From Symbiodinium sp. CCMP2592 (taxonomy: Eukaryota; Sar; Dinophyceae; Suessiales; Symbiodiniaceae), in contig CAJNDT010003557.1 of assembly GCA_905221615.1 (NCBI GenBank), forward strand, positions 135,001 to 199,000: a stretch of DNA of 64,000 nt, read 5' to 3'. The position numbers were made by a program, and so were the translations under genes. Under the pieces are notes generated by a model. The model searched no databases. It was given only the letters and a program-made list of their open reading frames with translations, and was not told the origin of the DNA. Below, in pieces: positions 23,376 to 31,977 of this stretch; within the stretch, counting starts at the first letter, position 1; each line of letters opens with the position of its first letter.

Positions 23376-24288
23376 CAAACTAAGAACAAAGTGGCTCTCC
23401 CGCCCAAAACCAACTCTCTCCCACAAGAACGGTTTTTCTACTCGACACGAACCTTGTCGTATGGAAAACAAAAAGGCAAAACACTTTTGAAGTTTGGCTG
23501 CGTAGTTCCCCAAACGATGCTTGTGTTTTGGTGATTTTGCTTCTTCCTCGGGGAAATTGGCTGAGCGAACACGACCAAGAGCACCTTTTCTTAGGAAAAC
23601 TGTTTTTCAGCATGGTCTTATCTTACGAAAAAACTGTTGTTTCTGCCCAGGCGTTTGCTTCCACCTCACTTTGCTGTTCTTGCGCATTACAAACTAGAGA
23701 TGCCAATAAGACCCAGCAAGGTTACGGTATCATTACCGTTGAGATTCGAATCTGGTTAGCACTAACATTTCTGATGTGAATAATGGCCAGGCCAGTATTC
23801 GGATCAGGTCTGACCAAAAAACAATTACTGGCGTCACGCTAAAACATGTCCTCCGATTTATAACATAAACCAGGATACTAGACCGGGAAGTCACATTATC
23901 ACAATTATCACTACCACTTCCTTTAGCCATGACTAAGGTTGTAATAAAGAGAGGCAACTTTTATCAAATTATGAGCGGCGCTAAGCCTACTAGGGATAGT
24001 CTTAGGGCATGATCTGCGCTGATATTCGGGTCACCACTGACATAAGGGGCTACTGGCAAATATCTTGTTAAACTTGGTATTGTGAGGAATCAGGAGTCCG
24101 TTAAGGACCATGCACTATGAGGCGGTTTCTACTTACTAAAGGGGTTGGTACCTGGTATATACCTGGATCGCCGGGGTTGAGCAACTTTCTTGGGACCAGT
24201 CACTGGTGATGCGTTTTATTTCGGTGGCCTGAACCCCCTTGCCCAGAAACGAGGAGAACATGAGAAAAGTCGCTGCCCTCACTCTTTT
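23376..24288. other. No recognisable gene
   Basis: AT-rich DNA with short frames in all phases and no family motif. The last 90 bases (24200-24288) lie just downstream of the stop codon of the minus-strand gene and may hold its 3' untranslated region. I saw no clear polyadenylation signal, which dinoflagellates usually lack. Confidence 0.5.
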
Positions 24289-24799
24289 TCATGCCCATGC
24301 CTTTGCGAGTGCGACCTTGTATAGGTACAAGGATCTCTCCGGCACATAGCGAGGGCTCACACTCCTTGCCAGAGTCGCAATGCGGTTGATGAAGTCCTCT
24401 GGCATCTGGCAGGAGTATGCCAAAGGGTTCAAGGGCTCCCGCATGCCATCCTTGTCCAGCACCAACTGGTGTACCACATGCATCAACATATGATACTTCG
24501 GTGTGAGCTTGAAGCGAGCCAGCGACTTCGACAATGCCAGAGCTGCACACCTGGTGTACGACTGAATCATCTCCAATCCAAGTCGCACAACCTTCACCAG
24601 TCGCCGCCTCTTGAGAAATAGGCCAGCTTTATACAAAGAGCTCAAGAACCCATCGGAAGCCTTCAAGCAATCCAGAATGCTCGAGAGATACGGACGATCG
24701 TCCCCCAGGTCATGTGTCGACTGTGGCGACATGACTTCCTCGAATCTATGAACGAGGAATTTCAAGACGAATGTCGTATCAGCTCCCTTGAACCATGAC
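24289..24799 (-). CDS. Terminal exon
   Basis: Encodes SWFKGADTTFVLKFL, a helical middle (SLYKAGLFLKRRRLVKVV), RFKLTPKYHMLMHVVHQLV, LNPLAYSCQMPEDFINRIA, and stops with TGA at 24291-24289 after KVALAKAWA. The N-P-x-A-x-S-x-x-M-x-E/P-D-F-I-x-R-I-A signature is the strongest family mark I recall. The family end normally lies close to this point, so the C-terminus looks complete. Confidence 0.65.
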
Positions 24800-27700
24800 C
24801 TCGCCACAGCACAGAAACCGAGAAAGACGGTTAACTTGAAGGTTCCACATAACAAAACTTAAGCAACTATAAAAACAGATGCGAATCAGCGGGGGCACCC
24901 AGTGGGATAGTCTGCCGCCGAAGAGATTCCCAGCATCCCTTTGGTCAATTGGTTCATGCGCAGATAAAGATCTTGATCAGCAGCGAAAGATTTCATCTCT
25001 CGAAACAGATGAGCGAGGTTCTTGTCGAGACCCTTTGCAGCACATCCGGTCAGTCCGAAATCACGGAGAGTCATCTCAGCTGCGAGCAAACAAAACTCTT
25101 GAATTATTAGACTATACATACATGAGCAGGCTTTAGGGGGTTTAGGGCATTTAAAATTCAGGGTCGACTATAAAAGCATACTATGCAAGAGGAGCTCCAG
25201 GCCAGAACCAGCAAGTTCGGCATGTACACCTTTATGACAGGTATGGAACAGATCCACCAGAAAGAAAGATGCTTTGCTTTTGACTGCCATCGGTATCTTT
25301 GCAGTGAGCCCAGACTCATTCTTCGGATCCCAAGGAATTGTGGATGTAGCCATGCTTCGAATCCAAGGAGCCGTAGAAAAGTCAGATTCGTGCCAGGTAG
25401 GACACTCACGGGTGTTGGCCATACACAAGTGGCAAATCCCAACTTTGTAAGGATAGGACTCACGGCGAAAATGCCGTAGCAATCTTCCCAGCTTATCCAA
25501 AGCCGGCCAGTCTCCTTTCAAGCCTAAGACCACGACATGCCATGTTTCCGTGGAGCCGCCACGGCGGATCGGCAGGCCATCGTAGAACAGCTTTGCAAAG
25601 TCTTCTGCCCAGATGTTTATAAGCTTGGGCAGGGGTCCGTCATCGTTGCTGTAGAGTTGCTTCGGCATGCATGCAAACAGCTGCCTCGTAAGTATGGTAT
25701 TGCCACGGAAATTCATCTTGAAAGCTTCCTGTTCAGTCTGATTGTCCTGTGCATCACAGCCAGTGCCGAGCAGCGGTTCTGATCCCAGTACCATAACAGC
25801 TGACTTCTTCCAGCCTCTGCCTTCATCCCCTATGAGATAAAGGGGAATAGCACGTCCAGCTTATTGTGTTCAGCTAGGGCACGAAGGTAATCAGAAAACA
25901 GAATGCAAGGGAAGGGGGCCTCCAAGCCGATGTCAACTTCTGTAACTTTTACGGCTGCCTGTATTTCGGGCATTGCATCCAAAGCCAGTCGGGTCCTCTG
26001 TGCTGCATGGCCGGTAGCGAACCCACGACTCATCTTCTTGATAAGCCTGGCAGATTGAAGCTTTTCAGAAGCCTCCTCCCCAAAAGTTCGGTTGACTTCC
26101 TGTTCCACTGCATTCGCCAGTTCTGCAAGCACCTCATGCGGCACCTGGGTTGCTAGGGTTCAATCTATGACTTGCGAACTTTTCAGGGCTGATTTGGCTT
26201 ACATGCGTATTATAGAAGCTGAGATTTTGGGGTTTCTAAGTTTCGGCGCTCAGACTCTTTAGAAGTTTAGGGGATTGGGCTTTTAGGGATTTATAAAAAA
26301 ATTAAGTAGAGGGTTGCCCAGGCACACCTTTGATCAGAGCATTCGTCAGAGCAGATTCTATAGGTGCTGCAGCACGAGAGCTTGTAGCAGATGAAGCTTT
26401 GGAGATGTTGCTGTCCAGAGATCGCACAGATAATGTACCTGGCAGCATTTGTCATTCACACCCCGGATCACATTAGCTCTGCACACTCGATGATGAAAGA
26501 TCTTTTCTTCGGCTTTGCTCGCATCAACCCCTTCCCCGGAAGTTGCACGTGCAGTGCACATCGTGTGGGACACCATACCGAGGTAACATCTGTGTGGCTA
26601 GAGATAAGACATGTATCTTAAGATAAAGGTTTATCTTAAGGTAGGGGTTGAAAGCCTTATGTAGTGTGCCCACATCTGCAGCAAAACAAAGGTTCACTTG
26701 GCGGCTCTCTTCGCCTTCGGCGTCGGCTTTGCCTTGGCCTTCGAGGCTGCTGGGTGTGCATCGTCCTTGATCTTCAGGGTCGGCAGCACTGTCCTGAGCA
26801 TGTTTGCGTGCAAACGGTTGTGCCGTGGTCACACTCTGCATGTGTCTGCTGCTCTGTCTGAGAGCCACTCTTCTTGATCTTGTTTTCTTCCATCGTCACC
26901 CGGCTCGCCCTGCAGGGCTGGAATCGGCGATTCCAGGCGATGCGTGACGAGGAGAGGTATTGCTTGCCGAGCGGCAGCTTCGTCACAGTGTTGATCAGCT
27001 TCGTCAGCTTCCTTAGATAATGCTTCTAAACTCTAAACCCAAGAAGCAAATCTATTCTAGAATGCCGGGGCTGAATCAGCGGGGTTCGTGCTGCCGAGGG
27101 TCGCATTGTCGATCTGCTCTTCACAGTCATAGGCAGACTTCATGTCGGCAAGATCATCGTGTTTCCCGGCGAGCTCCTCGATCTGCTTGTGCAATGCTTC
27201 CACTTTCCTTGGCATGTGACATACTAAACAAGGCTGCAAAAGACCCTACAATTAGACATGCACTGCATAATATCGCGGGCCATGTCGCTCTCCAGCTCCA
27301 GCTTTCTTACACCGATCCAGGAGCTTGGTGACTCTGCTGTGCAGCTTCAGGATTTCATCCAAAAGGCTGGGCACCCCGTCGATGTCCTGGTTTAAGGAGG
27401 GATCAGGGTTCAGGGGTTGGTTCAGGGTTGAGGCATTACCATAGCACAGAGCGAGTGGCCTCATCCAAATCTTTGTCTTCCTGCAAAGTTTCTTTGCTCC
27501 TTCTTTTGCCTAGCTTGGGCTGCTTGGGTTCATCGGCCTCCTCATCTTCATCTTCTTCGTCATCTTCGTCATCATCACCATCACCCGGGCTTTCATCATC
27601 GGAGTCCAGGTCCGGAAGGCTCGAACCCAAACCCAGAGCCACATCTTTCACGTGGCTGCCCTGGGATATGGCAGTGTCCCGGATGAGCTCTTCCTCGTCC

Positions 27701-28945
27701 TGGTGTCGGGCTCGGGCTTGGTCTCCTGGTACAAATTAATGGCATGACAGAAGAAACCTTAAGTAGCTGCAGCTTCGCATTGCATGGGTTCCACTACACA
27801 TTGCGAATCGCAAGGACCTTGCACGGCGTCCCGTAGGCATCCACGTCCTTGGCCAACAGGAGTGCATGCCACACACAGCAGCTGGAGCAACATCCAACTG
27901 TACTGCTAGTGCAAACCGTGATTCCGTAGGCTTCCAGTTCTCCTCGGCGGAAGAAACCTCCACCAGTGTCTTCTGCAAAGCATACCCCAGCATCTCGTCA
28001 TCAGTGTCTGACATCTCAGGTGCTGCAGGAATGCTCAAGACGTGTGTGGCAGCAGGCGGATCCGATACTTTCTCGAAGCTGCATAGCAGGGACTTTCGTG
28101 GCGATTCTGGGTTTTCCCTGTATTGGGCTTTGGGCTCTTGCTAGGATCCCCACTTGCCAGCTTGGGTGGCGAAGGCTTTGGGCTCTTGCTAGGATCTGCC
28201 AGCTTGGGTGGCGAAGGCTTTGGGCTCTTGCTAGGAGTTGCAAGCTTGGGTGGCGAAGGCTTCGGGCTCTTGTTAGAACTTGCAGCAAGCTTGGGCGGCG
28301 AAGGCTTTGGGCTGTTGCTAGAACTTGCAAGCTTGGGTGGCGAAGGCCTTGGGCTCGGCTTGGGGCTTGCAAGCTTGGGTGGCGAAGGCTTCGGGCTCGG
28401 CTTACGACTTGTTGGCGTTGGGCTCGGCTCGGGGATCGAAGTCTCCGGCTTGGAGGGGCTGCGGGCAGCCGTTGGAGAAGGGGTTTTGAGCATCCTCCCC
28501 TGTATCCACAACATTCATTGGCCCAACACCACCACCCGTATCGGGAGAGGTCCAGGGAGCCTTCTTCGGAGCTTGGGTCGTGTCTTCTCAGAGTAGCCTT
28601 CTCCTTCCCGAGCCCTTCATCCTCCTCCTTTCCCTCATCTCCACCATCAGATCTCACTGAGACCTTGGACCGTTTCCTTCTAAGTCGTGGCCTCTTGTTG
28701 GGAGGCTCTTCGACCCCATCAGCATCCGAAGGCGGGGCACTGTCTGCTTGAAGCTTTTGAAGCTTCTCTAGCACGGCCTTTGCCTCCTGCACATACCAGT
28801 ATACAGGGTTGATTTAATTAATGTAGGCTTGAAGACAACTATAGAAACCCTGTAGCACGTCCTCTAGCTGCTCGGCGACCGACTTCGGTTCTTCTTTCAC
28901 AGCAACCTGTAGGCCCTGGGCTTTCTTCACTTTCTTTCTTGCCAT
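24289..28945 (-). CDS. Multi-exon gene of a dinoflagellate-expanded family, function unknown
   Basis: Exons run leftward over about 4.7 kb. ATG at 28945 starts MARKKVKKAQGL. Then come a basic exon with a nuclear-localisation-like NKRPRLRRKRSK, a Pro/Ser/Lys repeat exon, acidic and helical exons, and a large C-terminal domain ending in TGA at 24291-24289. Landmarks in the last part are GDEGRGWKKSAVMV, GLKGDWPALDKLG, GICHLCMA, FFLVDLFHTCHKGVH, SWFKGADTTF, KYHMLMHVV and PEDFINRIATLARS. From memory these match a large family confined to dinoflagellates; no reaction is known to me. Two introns can be placed with matching phase: 25181-25080 and 24898-24800. A frame change near 25826 hints at a deletion, so it may be a decaying copy. 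Confidence 0.72.
24899..25079 (-). CDS. Penultimate exon
   Basis: Encodes EMTLRDFGLTG, a Leu/Lys-rich helix (KGLDKNLAHLFREMKSF) and ends YPTG. Donor GTGCCC at 24898 and acceptor GGCGAG at 24801-24800 bound a 99-base intron. Joining restores G in YPTG-SWFKGADT with the correct phase, which is good evidence that the splice model is right. Confidence 0.62.
25182..25825 (-). CDS. Large exon with GDEG and DLFHTCHKGVH motifs
   Basis: Open from about IPLYLIGDEGRGWKK to the donor at 25182. Motifs in order: GDEGRGWKKSAVMVLG, a Gln/Asn-rich loop, WHVVVLGLKGDWPALDKLG, a Cys pair in GICHLCMAN, WHESDFSTAPW, IPWDPKNES, and FFLVDLFHTCHKGVHAELAG. The Asp-x3-His and Cys-His residues could coordinate metal, and the arrangement loosely recalls transposase-derived domains, but that is speculation. 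Donor GTATGC at 25181 and acceptor CGCAG at 25080 join in phase to give LLLH-T-EMTLRDFG. Confidence 0.65.
25826..26147 (-). CDS. Exon before the GDEG domain
   Basis: Follows a good acceptor (CTAGCAACCCAG before 26147) and reads VPHEVLAELANAVEQEV, then a basic helix RLIKKMSRGF, and APFPCILFSDYLRALAEHN. It then meets the next coding block in another frame with no room for an intron. Members I remember have some tens of residues between these two blocks, so a deletion with frame change near 25826 is likely. Confidence 0.48.
27060..28035 (-). CDS. Middle exons: acidic and helical segments
   Basis: Four likely exons. About 28030-27890 carries PEMSDTDDEMLGYALQKTL. From 27725 to about 27440 (after acceptor TACCAG) comes RHQDEEELIRDTAISQ, an Asp/Glu-rich run and KRRSKETLQEDKDLDEA. 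About 27391-27270 carries VPSLLDEILKLHSRVTKLLD. About 27225-27070 carries KVEALHKQIEELAGKHDD, a coiled coil. This series of short helical and acidic exons before a large C-terminal domain is how I remember this family. A donor GTAATG at 27439 is likely, but its phase does not match the next acceptor, so boundaries are provisional. Confidence 0.42.
28060..28499 (-). CDS. Repeat exon with SPKPSPPKLA units
   Basis: Read in the frame entering at 28499, the exon gives a Pro/Ser/Thr-rich lead and then about seven copies of S-P-K-P-S-P-P-K-L-A separated by short variable spacers (SSN, TPSK, DPSK). At DNA level the unit is mainly 42 bases with 36 and 45 base variants. Because the unit is a multiple of three, other frames on both strands stay open too (plus strand 28123-28596 and 27966-28751), but those encode Gly/Leu or Arg/Ser strings and are shadows. 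SP-K-P repeats suggest a disordered, phosphorylatable or nucleic-acid-binding linker. Confidence 0.5.
28538..28786 (-). CDS. Second exon: coiled start and nuclear-localisation-like basic cluster
   Basis: Begins EAKAVLEKLQKLQ, a short amphipathic helix, then an acidic linker, NKRPRLRRKRSK, a second acidic patch (GGDEGKEEDEG) and Ser-rich DPSSEEGS. The basic cluster suggests nuclear targeting, which is inference. It ends near CCGATAC, where a repeat-flanked segment of about 38 bases (28537-28500) must be skipped to enter the next frame; that is very short for an intron. Confidence 0.5.
28850..28945 (-). CDS. First exon of the multi-exon gene
   Basis: Thirty-two codons from ATG: a Lys-rich start (MARKKVKKAQGL) and an acidic helix ending in EDVLQ. 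The following intron (28849-28787) is about 63 bases and ends GTGCAG. The bases CAGG occur at both edges, so the cut is ambiguous by one base. If cut as GG...AG the frame passes directly to EAKAVLEKLQ. I saw no spliced-leader relic upstream. Confidence 0.6.
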
Positions 28946-30090
28946 AGCAGCAACCCGGCAGCTACACTTCTACACTCGGCTTCACCTAGATGAGTGGCAG
29001 AGCAAACGGGCAAAACACATCACAGTCGAGGCTGCCACTTGTTCAAGTCTCTTGCAATGCAGAGCAAAAGCACACATAAGTCGACCTACGTTTTTTTGCG
29101 CCACTCCTACGGATGTTTGCGCCACTCCTACGGCTGTGTGCGCCACAGGTCGGTGTCTCTATTTTACATATATTTTATATAAAACACATCCAAAACACTT
29201 CAACCTGCAGGGGCACCACAGCAGTTCCCTAAAAAGCCCAACCCCAAACCATTGTAACTATTGCATACCCGACCCTTGTCCGACTTCCAGACAGCGGGCC
29301 GGCTCTTCTACGGAGCCATATCGTACTCATGGATCACCGATCTCCTGGAGACAGAGCAGAGGCTTCTATGGTTCGAGTTTGGGATTTATAGGGGTCGGGC
29401 CTGGGTTTAATTAAGGGTGTGAAACTTTGGGTTCTACAGAGGATATAGGGGGGGTGGAAGTTTGGGATCGATTGGGGTTTGGGTTTATGGGATTAAGATT
29501 TCGGGACGGGGCTCGGCGTGGAGAGATGATGGGTCGCTCTACAAATAGGACTGATAATTTTGGTTTGTTGTTCTGGGTATGGGGTTTGAGGAAACCACAG
29601 GAAGGGCTGGATGTTAGTTTAAGAGATTTGAATGTGGGGGTATATGGGTTCCAAAGCTAGTACTACTTTTCTGTAGGTCTCCATAGACAGAACACACAAG
29701 AGCAACTAATGATATCGTACCGATCAGTCACTACAGCAACTGCACTGAATGTGGTTTGTAGCTTTTATGCGGCTATCTTTTATGATCGCTCCTATGCTGT
29801 GAGGCGGGATATCTGCCCTACACAGAAACACAATTGTATGTATGTACATTATATATATATATATATGGACCCCAAACCCTGATTATTATGTGGCTGTGTA
29901 TTCCCGATGGTTGTGGTTATATGCACTTATAAGTGCGACTCGGCGAGGCAAACCACGAACCGGGCCGCCACCATTTCTGGAAGGTGCCCTTAATGAACAT
30001 CCGAGAATAGACCTTGCAAAATGCTGGCGTGGATCGCCTGAGTTCTGTAGATTCCAACGACATCCATGCATGTTGCCTGCTGCCACTGTA
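28946..30090. other. No gene recognised; G-rich telomere-like words
   Basis: Upstream of the multi-exon gene start. Positions 29380-29470 and 29570-29650 contain many GGGTTT/TTTAGGG-like words. A perfect duplicate of the GCGCCACTCCTACGG type lies at 29099-29133 (twice, 24 bases apart). A TA run sits at 29850-29867. Candidate promoter elements cannot be named for this lineage. Confidence 0.5.
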
Positions 30091-30092
30091 TA

Positions 30093-30810
30093 CTACAGCA
30101 GCCAAACTATGTTGCGACCATGTGACCCATGCTTCCTTTTGGCCCTAGAGGCATCCATGCGGCACTTCACCTTCTTCGCCAGGCGGGCTTGCAGTCGCTG
30201 GTGGAAGACCAATATTGCTCGGGAGTTCGATAGGAGCCTGAGTTTGCTCGGACACAAAGCCCCCCAAGAGCTCACCCAACATCCAGCTCCAAACATCTTC
30301 GTCGGCTCAGCAAATTTGGACCACCGAGGGTGCTCTCTCAGATTAGGAGGCATTTCCACAGTCCAAGTGAGTCCCAAAGCCTGTGCCAGGAAGAATACCA
30401 AAGCCAACCTCACATGAGCATGTATCGAGACAGCACATGGGCAACATGGGCTAAAGCTAGTGCAGACGGGGTGCCGGTCGGCCATAAGATAACCATCAAT
30501 CGTTCTTCCATGGACAATACTGCCCGGTTTCATCTTCAGGACAATAATCAGCATCAGCCTCAGATGTTAGGAAGAGTTTGAGTTTCAATGGTTCGACGAC
30601 AGCAACAAAAGGCTTGGAAAGTATAGGCCATGACACAGGAAATCAGTGGGCTCGCTCCCCCATCGAACCGAGACCGCCCGGAGACCTTTGGCCTTGAGGT
30701 GTTTGGTCACGAATGGAGCATCATTGTTGAACTCCACAGCCTCATATTCCTGGATCGGAATAAAGAAACACTGTCTTTCACAGCAAACACTCTGCAGCAT
30801 AACTGGCCGG
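30093..30810 (-). pseudogene. Fragment of a second dinoflagellate-expanded protein family
   Basis: The minus frame at 30554-30093 contains VLKMKPGSIVHGR, then VRLALVFFLAQALGLTWTVE, MPPNLREHPRWSKFAE, CWVSSWGALCPSKLRLLSNS and VFHQRLQARLAKK. From memory this is the core of a large family of dinoflagellate proteins (residues for an aromatic-rich E-x-P-x-N core followed by a W-G-A-x-x-P-K-x-L-R-L-L-S-N strand). An upstream piece at 30800-30585 with EYEAVEFNNDAPFV may be the preceding exon. It lacks the usual Ser-Arg-Gly segment and ends early, so it is probably a relic, cut off at 30.9 kb by the plus-strand LINE. Function unknown. Confidence 0.5.
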
Positions 30811-30906
30811 CAAGCCCCACCTGCTCGAAGTCGAAGGGCATGTTTGACACCATCGCCACCATAATGACGAGTATCTCAGTAATCATGCAAGCATCAGAGA
30901 CTCCAC

Positions 30907-31977
30907 ATGCCTCAGAAACCAGCCGCTAGTGTTCAAGCTGAAAGGGCACGCGGCGTTAATGAATCTTCGAAGGTAGTATCCGATGGGACTGAACTTGTAT
31001 GGTCTATGCCACTTAGTGGTGCTATGGCTTGCAATTCTCTGCCTGCAAAGAAGTGGCGGTTCATTACTTACAATTGCCTATCACTTAAACAAGCTGGTCG
31101 ACAACATGACATCTGCAATGCATTCAAATCCGCTACCGCATTCGGGTTACAGGGCACTCGTATCCCATACTCTGGTGATGAGGTTACCTTCTCCGTTCAA
31201 GATGGTTTCACGCTTTTCAATTGGGGCTATGGGACAGGGCCTGCAACCAATAAGTGTGCTGGTATTCAGATTGGGATTCGTACGAAGGATTTCCGAAAGA
31301 AGCATGTGGTACGTATCTGGTCTGCTCCTACACAGCTTCAGGGTCGAGGTGGAGCAGTACGTGTGCGGAATGGATCAGTTGATTTTTGTTTCATATGCTT
31401 GTATGTTCGACCCAATCCAGACAATGCACAAGCACGTCAGGGCATACATCAAATTTATGAATGGGCTGGCCGTGTTATGGCGGAGCTACCAAGACGCTGT
31501 GTGCCACTACTTCTTACAGATGCAAACGGGCGAACTGGCTTGGTACGGTATGGTGGAAATGCTGGTGAAGTATGTCATGTTGCTTCTGATGCAGTCGGGA
31601 GTGGGACACCGGAAATGGAGAATTATAACGGGGCTTGTATTAGACAGTTTTGTGAGGAACAATATTTGTGTCTGGCCAATACATTCTGGGACTGTGGACA
31701 CACGTATTGGGGAATGTCCCCTACAGCACGAAGTCGCATTGATTATATTGCGCTCCCAGTCTCTTTGCTACCAAACATTCGCGATTGTTCTGTATGGCAT
31801 CGCACTGGGGCTAAATTACAACTCATTGCGGCGAATACTCCTCGTGATCATAGACCTGTGGTTTTGGATGTTGAACATCGGTTGCAGTACACCTCGGGAT
31901 CGGGATGCGATTATGGCTGCAGTTATGTATGGAGAGAAGAGAGACATATTCTTTCAAAAGGTGGAGACTCGTTGTGA
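30907..31977 (+). CDS. APE-type endonuclease domain of LINE-2-copy
   Basis: Begins with ATG at 30907. Motifs in order: FITYNCLSL (metal-site Asn, about residue 54), GLQGTRIP at about 80 (Gly where Glu is usual; related dinoflagellate elements as I remember them share this), GRGGAVRVR, LLLTDANGRTG at about 200 (Asp and Asn kept), ARSRIDYIALP at about 278, and NTPRDHRPVVLDV at about 312 with the catalytic Asp-His. It would nick the target so the RT can prime. The true frame leaves this one near 31880, where a shift enters DRDAIMAAVMYGEKRD; the remaining codons to 31977 are out of frame. Confidence 0.85.
   Translation: MPQKPAASVQAERARGVNESSKVVSDGTELVWSMPLSGAMACNSLPAKKWRFITYNCLSLKQAGRQHDICNAFKSATAFGLQGTRIPYSGDEVTFSVQDGFTLFNWGYGTGPATNKCAGIQIGIRTKDFRKKHVVRIWSAPTQLQGRGGAVRVRNGSVDFCFICLYVRPNPDNAQARQGIHQIYEWAGRVMAELPRRCVPLLLTDANGRTGLVRYGGNAGEVCHVASDAVGSGTPEMENYNGACIRQFCEEQYLCLANTFWDCGHTYWGMSPTARSRIDYIALPVSLLPNIRDCSVWHRTGAKLQLIAANTPRDHRPVVLDVEHRLQYTSGSGCDYGCSYVWREERHILSKGGDSL

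Noticed and set aside
27966-28751. 261-codon plus-strand frame over the 42-base repeat
   Set aside because: Shadow of the minus-strand SPKPSPPKLA exon; composition is Gly/Leu/Trp/Arg strings and it ignores the intron edges.
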